A stretch of DNA of 40,481 nt. Source: Treponema sp. GTDB lineage: Bacteria > Spirochaetota > Spirochaetia > Treponematales > Breznakiellaceae. Each line of letters begins with the position of its first letter. The first letter of the stretch is position 1. The notes under the pieces are model-generated. The model worked only from the letters and a program-made list of their open reading frames with translations, was not told the DNA's origin and did no database searches. The stretch spans positions 1-40,481 of the forward strand of contig WRIX01000011.1 in NCBI GenBank assembly GCA_009782495.1, written 5' to 3'. Of this stretch, positions 15,591-24,386 are shown piece after piece. A program made the position numbers and the translations under genes.

Positions 15591-15854
15591 ATGGATAATT
15601 TAAAGCAGCAAATCAAAGAACTGATAGTCAACGCTTTGGAGCTTGAAGATATCAGGCCGGAAAATATTGTTGATTCGGAACCCCTGTTCGGGGAAGGTCT
15701 GGGCCTTGACTCCATAGATGCCCTGGAGCTGGGTGTGGCGCTGAAAAAGACATTCGGCATAAAATTCTCCGCGGAAAACGCAGATAATAAAAAACATTTT
15801 GCCTCGGTGAATGCCCTTGCGGATTATATTGAGAACACAGGAGGAGGGGCATGA
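15591..15854 (+). CDS. apeE: Acyl carrier protein, ApeE type (copy A)
   Basis: An 87-residue acyl carrier protein; the phosphopantetheine attachment site is the Ser of GLDSIDALE. Together with the next gene it forms the two-carrier set typical of aryl polyene clusters, on which the polyene chain grows. Nearly identical genes occur at 28897-29160 and 37760-38020 on the other strand (about 85-90% identical proteins), all starting MDN-KQQIKELIV. The 3' end overlaps the next carrier gene by 4 bp, and the ribosome binding site for that gene (GGAGGGG) is embedded in the last codons of this one. Confidence 0.93.
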   Translation: MDNLKQQIKELIVNALELEDIRPENIVDSEPLFGEGLGLDSIDALELGVALKKTFGIKFSAENADNKKHFASVNALADYIENTGGGA

Positions 15855-16099
15855 CCAGAGAAGAAATTTTTCAAAAGATCCAGGATATACTGACAGAAGA
15901 ATTTGAACTTACAAAAGAATCCATTACACCCGAAGCCAAACTCTATGAGGATCTTGAACTTGATTCTATTGATGCAGTTGATCTCCTGGTAAAAATGAAA
16001 GAATTAATACCGGGTAAAATTGATCCCGAGGCTTTTAAAAAAGCACGGACTGTTCTGGATGTAGTAGAGATAATTGATCTTTTAATTAATAAAACCTGA
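15851..16099 (+). CDS. apeF: Acyl carrier protein, ApeF type (copy A)
   Basis: An 82-residue carrier protein with the attachment Ser in LELDSIDAVDLL. It differs clearly from the preceding carrier, as expected for the ApeE/ApeF pair, in which two carriers play separate roles (starter versus extension has been proposed). A close copy is at 28652-28900. ATGA overlap with apeE upstream; its stop codon shares one base with the start of the large fusion gene downstream. Confidence 0.93.
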   Translation: MTREEIFQKIQDILTEEFELTKESITPEAKLYEDLELDSIDAVDLLVKMKELIPGKIDPEAFKKARTVLDVVEIIDLLINKT

Positions 16100-18486
16100 T
16101 GCACTTTAGGATCAGGGACATTTCAAGAATTTTCTTCTTTGGTACCGCAGCACTATACCCTGCCCTGATCTTTTATTTTTTGGTAATCCGTAAGATCGAG
16201 ACCAGGGTATTTTCCCTTTTTATTATGGCGATTGCTCTTCTTGCCTTTGTCACCGGTACCAGCCGCCAGGTAAGCACAAATAGCCAAAAATCCGGAAAGC
16301 TCCCCGTTTTCTGGAATTTTCTGCTTCTCTTTGTCCTGGGAGTTTTGTGCCTTATTGTCAATTCATCAGTTATATTAAAATTCTATCCCCTGTTAATGAA
16401 CATTTTGCTTCTGTCGGCCTTTGGCAGTACTCTTTTTTTTCCGCCCAATATGATCTTTCGTTTCGCAGCATTGCAGGATAAATCCATTAAAGGTTCTCTG
16501 GGGGAAAAAAAGGTCAGCGCCTACTGCCGTACAGTAACCCTGGTATGGTGCGGTTTTTTTGTTCTTAACGGAAGCATTGCAGCATGGACGATTTTTTCCG
16601 GTTCTGACATAGTATGGTCTGTTTATAACGGCGGGATTTCCTATATAATGATAGGAACCCTTTTTGCGGGAGAATATGCTATCAGAAAGGTGGTACAAAA
16701 AAAAATGCCCAAAGCTGTTCCGTTGTCAGCATTCAGCAAAAATTCACGGCCTCTTTCAACCGTCCTTTGTTACGAAGGCGCCTGGAGTGAAGCGGCCCAT
16801 AAAACCTGGGGGGATTTTCTTGAAGGGACTGCCAGACTGCGCCAAAAGATCAATTCTGTAGACGATAAAAACTGGCTTCTTTACTGCGATGACTGTTGGC
16901 ATTTTTTCCTGGCTTTTACCGCACTGCTTCAGTGTAAAAAAGAGATACTCCTCAGTACCAATATTAACCCCGCCAATATCGCGGAAATTCGCAGTACGAA
17001 AGACGGTGAAAACGTTCCGCTTCTTACCGATCAGGTTTTCCCTGAAGGCGGAAGACCGGACAACACTTTTCTTATCACCTCATTGCTTGAGGCAGTTTCA
17101 GAAGCAGATTCACATGCGGAAGAATGTCCAGCGATTAACCCGGACGAAACATCGATCATCATGTATACATCCGGGAGTACCGGAAAATCAAAAGCAATAA
17201 AACAGCGGCTGACAGAGCTTGAAAACGATAATAGTTTTGCACTTTCCCAATGGGGAGAGGAAATTCTTAAACGCAAGGTCTGCTCCACCGTAAGCCATCA
17301 CCATATTTACGGCCTTCTTTGGTCAATATTGCTTCCCTTCACTGCGGGAGTTCCTTTCAGAAGAACAAGAATTAATTTTACCGAAGAACTGGAAAAGCTC
17401 GTCGATACGGAGTACATGATAATTACGGTACCTGCTTTTCTTAAACGCGCTGTGGAAATGCAGGCGTTCGCCGATCTTAACCTGCGGGCACCGTGGATTT
17501 TTACCGGCGGCGGGGTGCTAAGCCCGCAAATGGCGGAAAAAACCCGCGAGGTGTTTGGCTTCTGGCCCGTAGAAGTCTATGGCAGCACGGAAACTTCAGG
17601 CATTGCCTGGAGGCAGTCGATTCATGGTTTGGAATGGACAGTTTTTGACAACGCAAAAATTAATCAAAATCAGGATGGCTGCCTGGTAATACGTTCGCCT
17701 TACATTAAGGATCCGGCCGGCTTTGAGACTGCAGACCTGGTAGAAATATTGGAGGACGGACGGTTTCTATTGAAAGGACGCAGTGATTCGATTGTAAAAA
17801 TTGAGGAAAAGCGTATCTCTCTTCTTGAAGTGGAAAACCGCATTTTACAGTCCGGCCTCATCGCTGATGCATGTGTGATCCCCCTGGAATACAAACGCCA
17901 GTACCTAGCTGCCGCAGTAGTACTAAACGATAAAGGTAAAGAACAATTTACCGGATTTGGAAAACAAGCAATGAATAAATTTTGGAGAGAATACCTTCTG
18001 CAATATTTTGAAAGCATAGTTATTCCCAAAAGATGGCGTTATCTTGAAACTCTGCCCGTAGATGCCCAGGGGAAAAAAAAGATAGAAGATATTAAGCTTC
18101 TTTTTTCCAGGGAAGATGTTGTTTCACCGGCTTCTGGCTTTAACGGCATAAAAGAAAAAGTAATTGCGAAAACTGAAAATTCTGTTAGTCTTGAATTTTC
18201 GATAGCTGATACATGTTCCTATTTTGACGGACATTTCCACAATTTTCCCGTTCTTCCGGCAGTAGCGCAGGTTGAATTAATAGTCCGCTTTGCGTCACTG
18301 TATCTGGGAACCGGCATTGTTCTTTCTGAGATTCGGCGGATAAAATTTACAAATATTATCCGGCCTTTTACCCCTATCCTGCTGAATATTGAAAAAAACG
18401 GAAAAGATATTTTATTTAAGATTGTTTCTCCTGAAGGAAATACTGTTTATTCAACGGGGACTTTAAAGCTGATGGAGGATAAATGA
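16099..18486 (+). CDS. apeGHI: Trifunctional fusion: COG4648 membrane domain, AMP-ligase, hot-dog dehydratase (ApeG-H-I)
   Basis: Three cluster functions in one 795-residue chain. Residues 1-205: about six hydrophobic helices resembling the COG4648 membrane protein (ApeG position). Residues ~215-665: an adenylate-forming ligase with YTSGSTGKSK (356-365), SHHHIYG (399-405), YGSTET (494-499) and GRSD (550-553), expected to activate an aryl acid and load it on a carrier. Residues ~675-795: a FabA/FabZ-type hot-dog domain with YFDGHFHNFPVLPAVAQVE; His702 and Glu716 match the catalytic pair, corresponding to ApeI. The ApeI part would pair with ApeP (21953-22429). In the classical clusters these are three genes, as I recall them. 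Starts one base into the apeF stop. Confidence 0.9.
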   Translation: MHFRIRDISRIFFFGTAALYPALIFYFLVIRKIETRVFSLFIMAIALLAFVTGTSRQVSTNSQKSGKLPVFWNFLLLFVLGVLCLIVNSSVILKFYPLLMNILLLSAFGSTLFFPPNMIFRFAALQDKSIKGSLGEKKVSAYCRTVTLVWCGFFVLNGSIAAWTIFSGSDIVWSVYNGGISYIMIGTLFAGEYAIRKVVQKKMPKAVPLSAFSKNSRPLSTVLCYEGAWSEAAHKTWGDFLEGTARLRQKINSVDDKNWLLYCDDCWHFFLAFTALLQCKKEILLSTNINPANIAEIRSTKDGENVPLLTDQVFPEGGRPDNTFLITSLLEAVSEADSHAEECPAINPDETSIIMYTSGSTGKSKAIKQRLTELENDNSFALSQWGEEILKRKVCSTVSHHHIYGLLWSILLPFTAGVPFRRTRINFTEELEKLVDTEYMIITVPAFLKRAVEMQAFADLNLRAPWIFTGGGVLSPQMAEKTREVFGFWPVEVYGSTETSGIAWRQSIHGLEWTVFDNAKINQNQDGCLVIRSPYIKDPAGFETADLVEILEDGRFLLKGRSDSIVKIEEKRISLLEVENRILQSGLIADACVIPLEYKRQYLAAAVVLNDKGKEQFTGFGKQAMNKFWREYLLQYFESIVIPKRWRYLETLPVDAQGKKKIEDIKLLFSREDVVSPASGFNGIKEKVIAKTENSVSLEFSIADTCSYFDGHFHNFPVLPAVAQVELIVRFASLYLGTGIVLSEIRRIKFTNIIRPFTPILLNIEKNGKDILFKIVSPEGNTVYSTGTLKLMEDK

Positions 18487-19232
18487 AACAAGGGATTCTT
18501 ATCCCTGTTTATAAACATGGAGAAACTGTATGCCCATTGGCGGAAAAACTTGCAGTTCTGGAACTGCCGATAATTATTGTAGACGATGGTAACAATTCCG
18601 AAACAAAAGCATATCTAAACAACTTTGCTGCAAAAAAACAGGAAATTATTCTGGTCAGCCTGAAAAAAAATTTAGGCAAGGGCGGCGCCTTTATTCAGGG
18701 ATTGAAAAAAGCGGCCGAATTAGGGCTGACCCATGTACTCCAAATAGACGCTGACGGCCAGCACGACTATGCAAGAGCCGCATTTTTTCTGGAAGAATCC
18801 GACAGACATCCCGATAAAGTTATCTGTGGATATCCGGAATTTGACGAATCCGCTCCCAAAGGCAGGGTAACAGGGCGGAAAATTTCCACATTCTGGGCTG
18901 TTGTAACTACCCTTTCCCTGGAATTGAAAGATGTAATGTGCGGTTTCAGGGTTTATCCTGTGGAACCATCGTTGCGTATAACAAAGGTTCCTTTTTTTAA
19001 CCGGCGAATGGGTTTTGATGCGGAGATACTTGTCCGGCTCTACTGGAAAAAGGTGTTTCCGGTGTTCCATCCTGTTAAAGTAACTTATCCTCCGGACGGC
19101 ATTTCCAATTTCCGTATTGTCAGGGATAACATAACAATAAGCTGGACCTTCTGCCGTCTCTTTATTGGTATGCTTCCGCGAATGATTCCTCTAATCGCCT
19201 GTAATATTAAACGCAGAAAAGCGAAGTTATGA
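18483..19232 (+). CDS. Family 2 glycosyltransferase (N-terminal half of ApeJ)
   Basis: A GT-A fold glycosyltransferase: IPVYKHGE at the N-terminus, IIVDDGNNSET, NLGKGGAFIQGL (nucleotide-binding strand), and the metal-binding DADGQHD near residue 91. It also has MGFDAEILVR and YPPDGISNF, as in dolichol-phosphate-mannose-synthase-like enzymes. In many aryl polyene clusters one protein combines this domain with a lipid A-type acyltransferase; here the second half is the next gene, overlapping by 4 bp (ATGA). It probably transfers a sugar to, or in building, the lipid carrier of the polyene. The C-terminus is basic and contains one amphipathic segment that could hold it at the membrane. Confidence 0.88.
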   Translation: MKQGILIPVYKHGETVCPLAEKLAVLELPIIIVDDGNNSETKAYLNNFAAKKQEIILVSLKKNLGKGGAFIQGLKKAAELGLTHVLQIDADGQHDYARAAFFLEESDRHPDKVICGYPEFDESAPKGRVTGRKISTFWAVVTTLSLELKDVMCGFRVYPVEPSLRITKVPFFNRRMGFDAEILVRLYWKKVFPVFHPVKVTYPPDGISNFRIVRDNITISWTFCRLFIGMLPRMIPLIACNIKRRKAKL

Positions 19233-20215
19233 AAAAATCAGGCACCCCTCTGCATTGGTCACAGCATAAAGAACAGACTGCGGGGTATTGGCATCTTAAA
19301 TTCACGCTCATTTTATTTAAACTTCTTCCTGTGATTTTTCTGAGGATCATTGCATTTCCCGTAGGTTTTTTCTATTTTCTTTTTTCAAAAAGGGGCAGAA
19401 CCGAATCAAAACGCTTTTTGGATAAAGTCGCTCCTTTTGTAAACAGTACTGAAACAGAAAAAAAATGCCGATCCTCCTTTGGCCCTTTGCGGCACATTGT
19501 ATCTTTTTCTCTTGCGTTGATTGAAAAACTCCAATCCTGGGACGGCAGATTCTCCTTTAAAAATATTCACTTTCAGAATGATGATGCAGAGGAACTTGCG
19601 CGGAGACTGGATGAAGGAAAGGGGGCTTTTCTTATCTGTTCCCATTTGGGAAACTCTGAATTGTTCCGGGGTCTTGCTATTTATAAGCAGACAGGTGTAT
19701 CCAGACGGGTACCGGTTAATTCTATCATTAATACACAAGTTACTGCAAATTTTACCCGTATGCTAAAAGAGTTGAACCCGCAGTCCGAGCTAGGTATTAT
19801 TAATGCCAATGAAATTGGTCCTGATACCGCAATTTTTCTCGAGGAAAAACTTGCCGCCGGGGAATTGGTGGTAATTGCCGGTGACAGGACATCCACAAAC
19901 ACAACCGGCAAAAAACATATACTCCCATTCCTTGGAGAAGATGCGCCTTTTTCTTTCGGCGCTTTTTATTTGGCCGCATTACTGAAAGCACCGGTATATT
20001 TTATCTTTGCCCTGCGCCGGGGGGAATTGTCGTTGAAACCGGAATACGATTTGTATGTTCATAAAAGCACCCTTTCTCTTGAGTGTACCAGAAAAGAACG
20101 AATCTTACGAAGTTTCGAACTGGCCCGTTCTTTTGCAGAGTTACTGGAGGGATACTGTAAAGAGCGGCCTTTTCAATGGTATAATTTTTATAATTTCTGG
20201 CAGGAAGGGGTATGA
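19229..20215 (+). CDS. Lipid A-type (LpxL-like) acyltransferase (C-terminal half of ApeJ)
   Basis: A 328-residue LPLAT of the lipid A late-acyltransferase type: membrane segment around residues 25-50, then the catalytic HX4E box in CSHLGNSE, the VNSIINTQVTANF block, VIAGDRTS, and APVYFIFALRRG. In the E. coli-type aryl polyene locus it is the second domain of ApeJ. It is expected to acylate the glycolipid or transfer the polyene. Overlaps the GT2 gene before and the thioesterase gene after by 4 bp each. Confidence 0.88.
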   Translation: MKKSGTPLHWSQHKEQTAGYWHLKFTLILFKLLPVIFLRIIAFPVGFFYFLFSKRGRTESKRFLDKVAPFVNSTETEKKCRSSFGPLRHIVSFSLALIEKLQSWDGRFSFKNIHFQNDDAEELARRLDEGKGAFLICSHLGNSELFRGLAIYKQTGVSRRVPVNSIINTQVTANFTRMLKELNPQSELGIINANEIGPDTAIFLEEKLAAGELVVIAGDRTSTNTTGKKHILPFLGEDAPFSFGAFYLAALLKAPVYFIFALRRGELSLKPEYDLYVHKSTLSLECTRKERILRSFELARSFAELLEGYCKERPFQWYNFYNFWQEGV

Positions 20216-20670
20216 ATATGAAATCCCGGGAAGTCAATGGACCTTATGGTCTCTTTGCAGAATCGGATATTGTTGTTGAATTTTTTGATTGCGATCCTAT
20301 GCAAGTTGTATGGCACGGAAATTATTTAAATTATTTCGAAATCAGCCGCCGTGCGCTTCTGGAAAAAATCGGCTACAGTTATTCCGAAATGGAAGAATCC
20401 GGTTATGCTTTTCCCATAATTGAAATATACGCGAAATATCTGGAACCTCTTCGGCACAGGGATAGGGCACGGGTAAAAGCTGTTTTAACCGAATACGAGA
20501 ACCGAATAAATATAAAATACGAAATTCACAATTCCCAAACCGGGCATCTTACTACCAAAGGAACAAGTTCACAAATGACTTACAATATTAGCACCGGCAG
20601 TTCCTGTTTTGTATGCCCAAAAGTATTAACCGATAAAGTTGAAGCTCTTGTCGGAGCAAAAAGAGAATGA
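20212..20670 (+). CDS. apeK: 4HBT hot-dog thioesterase (ApeK)
   Basis: A 152-residue 4-hydroxybenzoyl-CoA-thioesterase-like protein: FDCDPMQVVWHGNYLNYFE contains the catalytic Asp and the conserved WHGNY, then YAFPIIEIYAKYLEPLRHRD. It would release aryl or polyene acids from a carrier or CoA, or proofread misloaded carriers. Start is ATG 20212, overlapping the acyltransferase stop; a second ATG at 20218 fits the GGAAGGGG ribosome binding site slightly better. Its stop codon overlaps the micro-ORF that follows. Confidence 0.9.
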   Translation: MNMKSREVNGPYGLFAESDIVVEFFDCDPMQVVWHGNYLNYFEISRRALLEKIGYSYSEMEESGYAFPIIEIYAKYLEPLRHRDRARVKAVLTEYENRINIKYEIHNSQTGHLTTKGTSSQMTYNISTGSSCFVCPKVLTDKVEALVGAKRE

Positions 20671-20768
20671 AGCACGCTGTTGTTATTTCCGTGCTGTTTA
20701 CTTCATTATGGCTTTCTGCGTTAAGCCTTAAAGAAGATTTATATACTCCGGAAGGTGTTTTTTTGTGA
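20667..20768 (+). CDS. 33-codon micro-ORF with signal-peptide-like N-terminus (possible apeLMN scar)
   Basis: ATG 20667 overlaps the apeK stop (ATGA) and the TGA at 20766-20768 overlaps the GTG start of apeO, so it is translationally coupled on both sides. The product begins MKHAVVISVLFTSLWLSA, a basic-hydrophobic signal-like segment, then LKEDLYTPEG. In the canonical gene order K is followed by L (a LolA-like secreted protein), M and N before O. Here those three are on the other strand at 26-33 kb, and the start resembles the beginning of a LolA-type precursor. It may be the remnant of that deletion, or a real small membrane peptide. Confidence 0.5.
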   Translation: MKHAVVISVLFTSLWLSALSLKEDLYTPEGVFL

Positions 20769-21949
20769 AGAAAAAAATATATCTTTCGCCCCCGGGACTT
20801 ATTTGCTGCGCCGGAAGAAACAGAAATGAATTATACGAATCCTGTTTAAGCGGTTATCAGGGCGGAATGGTTGCGCAGAAATTACCGGAGTCAGACGCAA
20901 AATTTCCCAGCGGACTTATCCCCTGGGAAATACCCAAAGTCGCTTTTCCGGAGCTTACAGATCCGGATGTTTATGCAGGTGCAACCCGGATTATTCGGAT
21001 TATTGACGTGGCTCTGGAACAGCTCCGGCCAGTTATAGAAAAAGCAATTTCTGCATATGGTCCGGAAAAAATCGGGGTGTGTCTTGGTTCTTGTGATAAC
21101 GGTTCCGAGAGCACTCTCTTGTCTCACCGGGTTTTACTTGACAAAGGCGCTTTCCCCCCGGATTACGATCTCCGTTTCCAAAGCGCTTCATACCCTGCGG
21201 AATACATTTCCCGTAAGTTCGGCCTTTCCGGCCCGGTTTTTACCGTTGCCACAGCTTGTTCTTCCGGGGCAAGTGCTGTCATCCGCGGGGCGGAGCTTAT
21301 TCGTGCCGGCATTTGCAGCGCAGTTATAGCCGGCGGTGCGGATATTGTTTCGCAAACAGCTATGGCGGGTTTTCATTCTTTGGAAGCCCTTTCAGATAGT
21401 CTGTGCAACCCTTTCAGTAAAAACCGGAAGGGGATTAATCTTGGTGAAGGGGCGGCCTTTTTCCTGCTTGATACAGCTGAAAATTCTGCTGTAGATCTTT
21501 TGGGTACCGGAGAAAGCGCCGATGCCTTCCATATGACCGCTCCCAATGAAACCGGGCAGGCAAATGCAATCAAAGCTGCCATCTCTGATGCAGGGATAAA
21601 CCCTGAACAAATCGGATATGTAAACCTTCATGGTACAGGCACTAAACTTAACGACAAAACCGAAGCATTGGCAATGCAAATGGTTTTTGGCGATGCTCTT
21701 CCTCCTGCGAGTTCCACCAAACCAATTACTGGTCATACCCAGGGCGCCGCAGGGACTTTAGAAACCGCAATTTGCTGGATGGTATTAACCGAAAAAAAAG
21801 GGCTTCCCGTACATTGCTGGGATAGCATAAGAGACGATGATATTCTCCTTCTTCCCGGCGATGCCCGTCAAAATACTCCTTCGATTTGTATGAGTAACAG
21901 CTTCGCTTTCGGCGGATGCAATGTCAGTTTGATTTTGGGGAGGAAATAA
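20765..21949 (+). CDS. apeO: Beta-ketoacyl-ACP synthase (ApeO)
   Basis: A 394-residue ketosynthase with an intact Cys-His-His triad: Cys165 in TACSSGA, His289 in NLHGTGT and His324 in TGHTQGAAG. In the aryl polyene system ApeO works as a heterodimer with the chain-length-factor-like ApeC, encoded here at 24387-25094. The start is GTG 20765, coupled to the micro-ORF upstream; no closer ATG gives the KKKIYLSPPG N-terminus. A gap of 3 bp separates it from apeP, and GGGGAGG near its 3' end serves as the ribosome binding site of that gene. Confidence 0.92.
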   Translation: MKKKIYLSPPGLICCAGRNRNELYESCLSGYQGGMVAQKLPESDAKFPSGLIPWEIPKVAFPELTDPDVYAGATRIIRIIDVALEQLRPVIEKAISAYGPEKIGVCLGSCDNGSESTLLSHRVLLDKGAFPPDYDLRFQSASYPAEYISRKFGLSGPVFTVATACSSGASAVIRGAELIRAGICSAVIAGGADIVSQTAMAGFHSLEALSDSLCNPFSKNRKGINLGEGAAFFLLDTAENSAVDLLGTGESADAFHMTAPNETGQANAIKAAISDAGINPEQIGYVNLHGTGTKLNDKTEALAMQMVFGDALPPASSTKPITGHTQGAAGTLETAICWMVLTEKKGLPVHCWDSIRDDDILLLPGDARQNTPSICMSNSFAFGGCNVSLILGRK

Positions 21950-21952
21950 ATT

Positions 21953-22429
21953 TTGATTGAAAAAGAAGAATTATTAACTATAATGCCTCACAGCGGTAAA
22001 ATGTTGCTTATCAGCAGGATCAAATGTTATAATCTCGAAGAACGAATCATTCATGCAGAATACGATATCACCGAAGATTGCCTGTTTTACGATCCTGTAC
22101 TGGCAGGGGTTCCTGCCTGGGTAGGCTTTGAATTTATTGCCCAGGCAATTGCGGCTATCTCCGGACTTATATGCCGGGAAAGGGGCGAAAAACCTAAATT
22201 AGGTTTTATTTTGAGTGTTTCGGCAATAAAAACCGAAATTCCTTTTTTTCGTGCCGGAAGTACTGTCGAAATAAAAGCGAAAGAAGTTTGCTGTATTGAT
22301 TCGATTTATACCTTTGGAGGAGAAGTCCTTCTGGAAGAAAAAAAAGCCATTGAAGGAAAATTAATGCTTTTTGATGTGGGTGATGAGAAGTTACAAATCT
22401 TAAAAAAGGAGTACGGTGCAATTGAGTGA
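21953..22429 (+). CDS. apeP: Hot-dog 3-hydroxyacyl-ACP dehydratase (ApeP)
   Basis: A COG4706-type hot-dog protein of 158 residues: MPHSGKMLLI near the N-terminus with the catalytic His, and GVPAWVGFEFIAQAIAA forming the central helix. In aryl polyene synthesis ApeP pairs with ApeI, here the C-terminal domain of the fusion at 16099-18486, to dehydrate 3-hydroxyacyl carriers. The start codon is TTG 21953, well supported by GGGGAGG at 9-bp distance. It overlaps the next gene by 14 bp. Confidence 0.9.
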   Translation: MIEKEELLTIMPHSGKMLLISRIKCYNLEERIIHAEYDITEDCLFYDPVLAGVPAWVGFEFIAQAIAAISGLICRERGEKPKLGFILSVSAIKTEIPFFRAGSTVEIKAKEVCCIDSIYTFGGEVLLEEKKAIEGKLMLFDVGDEKLQILKKEYGAIE

Positions 22430-23150
22430 GGAGAAAAAAGTTCTTGTAACCGGAACAAGTAAAGGTATAGGCCGCGCTATTGCATTGGCGGTATCAGAAG
22501 CAGGTTACACAGTAACAGCTCATTATAACAAGGGAAAAGAAGCCGCAGAATCTCTGGAAAAGGAAATTCTTCAGAAAGGCGGCAAAATAGAACTGATCCA
22601 GTTTGATGTTAGTAACAGGGAAGAATGCCGTGAAAAACTTGATAAATGGACAGAAAAAAACGGCGCCTTTTGGGGTGTTATCTGCAATGCAGGAATAATT
22701 GCCGATGATTCTTTTCCGGGTATGAGTCCGGAAGCATGGGATATGGTTTTATCTACCGACCTTAACAGTTTCTACAATGTCCTGCACCCGCTGATAATGC
22801 CCATTTGCCGGAAAAAGCAGGGGCGGATTATTACCCTTTCATCAGTGTCGGGTATTATGGGAAACCGAGGTCAGGTAAATTACAGTGCCGCCAAAGCAGG
22901 TATTATCGGGGCAACCAAAGCCCTTGCGGTGGAACTTGCCAGCCGTTCCATTACCGTTAACTGTATAGCTCCCGGGATCATAGAAACAGACATGATACAG
23001 GATATACCGCTGGATAAAGTACTTCCGTCCATACCAATAGGCCGGGTTGGTAAACCGGAAGAGGTTGCTGCCTTGGCGGTATTTCTTCTTTCTGAATCGG
23101 CTTCGTATATTACACGCCAGATAATTTCGGTAAACGGGGGAATGATTTAA
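22416..23150 (+). CDS. apeQ: 3-oxoacyl-ACP reductase, SDR family (ApeQ/FabG-like)
   Basis: A short-chain dehydrogenase of 244 residues: cofactor loop TGTSKGIGR (12-20), NAG at 91-93, catalytic Ser in LSSVSG (141-146), Tyr156 and Lys160 in YSAAK, and the C-terminal VNGGMI. It reduces 3-ketoacyl carriers after each condensation, probably with NADPH. The start is GTG 22416 with AAGGAG 4-5 bp before it, inside apeP. The stop and the apeR start share a base (TAATG). Confidence 0.93.
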   Translation: MQLSEEKKVLVTGTSKGIGRAIALAVSEAGYTVTAHYNKGKEAAESLEKEILQKGGKIELIQFDVSNREECREKLDKWTEKNGAFWGVICNAGIIADDSFPGMSPEAWDMVLSTDLNSFYNVLHPLIMPICRKKQGRIITLSSVSGIMGNRGQVNYSAAKAGIIGATKALAVELASRSITVNCIAPGIIETDMIQDIPLDKVLPSIPIGRVGKPEEVAALAVFLLSESASYITRQIISVNGGMI

Positions 23151-24376
23151 TGGAAAAACGCGTAGCTATTACGGGAGGCTCGGTAATCAGCGCTCTGGGA
23201 AACGAGTGGCCAAATATACTTAAAGCGTTGCGGACAGGAAAAAACTTCGTCCGTTATATGAATGACTGGGAAAAGTACACTCACATGAATACCATGCTTG
23301 CTGTACCCGTAGATTTTACAATGCCTGATTACCCCCGAAAAAAAATCCGCGGTCTTGGTAGGGTTGCCCAGCTTGCCCTGGTATCGGCTGACAGGGCGTT
23401 AGCAAACGCCGGTATAAAAGCGGACGATCCGGAACTAAAGAACGGTCGTGCAGGTGTTGCCTACGGATCTTCCATGGGAAGTGCCGATTCACTTATGGAT
23501 TTCTATAGTATGCTATTCATGAATAATGTGAAAAGCATAACTGCTACTACTTACATCAAAGCCATGCCGCAAACCTGCGCTGCAAATATCGGCGTTCATT
23601 TCGGACTTACAGGAAGGATCATCACCACCAACACAGCTTGTACGTCGGGCAGTCAGGCCATAGGTTTTGCCTACGAAACTATAAAACAGGGCATTCAGGA
23701 TATAATGCTGGCGGGAGGCGCCGAAGAACTGAACCCGGCAGACGCTGCAGTCTTTGATACCCTCTTTGCCGCCAGTTCCAGAAATGATACACCCGAAAAA
23801 ACTCCCGCCGCATACGACAAAAACCGTGACGGTCTGGTCATCGGTGAGGGAGCGGGAACCCTGATACTGGAAGAATACGAACACGCCGAAAAACGGGGAG
23901 CAACAATAATCGCTGAAATTGTTGGTTACGGAACCAATACTGACGGTACTCATATTACCCAACCGAACCGGGAAACAATGGGCATTGCCATGAAGCTTGC
24001 TTTGGAAAATTCCGGACTGAACCCAGCCGTTATTGGCTATGTAAATACCCACGGCACAGCCACTGACAGGGGGGATATTGCCGAAAGCTGGGCCACAGCA
24101 GATGTTTTTCCGGAACCCGTTCCTGCCAGCACTCTGAAGAATTACATAGGCCACACGTTGGGAGCCTGCGGCGCCATTGAGGCGTGGATATCCATACAAA
24201 TGATGAAAGAAAAATGGTTCTGTCCCAACATTAACCTTGAAGAGCTGGATCCGCTCTGCGGTCCTCTTGATTACATTACCGGAGACGGCCGAAAGATTGA
24301 TACCGAATATATCATGTCCAACAATTTTGCCTTTGGAGGAATCAATTCATCACTTATTTTCAGGAATATTTCATAA
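23150..24376 (+). CDS. apeR: Beta-ketoacyl-ACP synthase II type (ApeR)
   Basis: A FabF-like ketosynthase of 408 residues with Cys164 (NTACTSGS), His301 (NTHGTATDRGD) and His335 (YIGHTLGACG). ApeR acts as a homodimer beside ApeO:ApeC in the aryl polyene pathway. Last gene of the plus-strand run; it converges with apeC, leaving only 10 bp between them. Confidence 0.92.
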   Translation: MEKRVAITGGSVISALGNEWPNILKALRTGKNFVRYMNDWEKYTHMNTMLAVPVDFTMPDYPRKKIRGLGRVAQLALVSADRALANAGIKADDPELKNGRAGVAYGSSMGSADSLMDFYSMLFMNNVKSITATTYIKAMPQTCAANIGVHFGLTGRIITTNTACTSGSQAIGFAYETIKQGIQDIMLAGGAEELNPADAAVFDTLFAASSRNDTPEKTPAAYDKNRDGLVIGEGAGTLILEEYEHAEKRGATIIAEIVGYGTNTDGTHITQPNRETMGIAMKLALENSGLNPAVIGYVNTHGTATDRGDIAESWATADVFPEPVPASTLKNYIGHTLGACGAIEAWISIQMMKEKWFCPNINLEELDPLCGPLDYITGDGRKIDTEYIMSNNFAFGGINSSLIFRNIS

Positions 24377-24386
24377 AAAAAACAAA

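Noticed and set aside
23513..24199. 228-codon open frame on the minus strand
   Set aside because: Entirely antisense to apeR, which has all ketosynthase catalytic residues; the antisense product has no recognisable motif.
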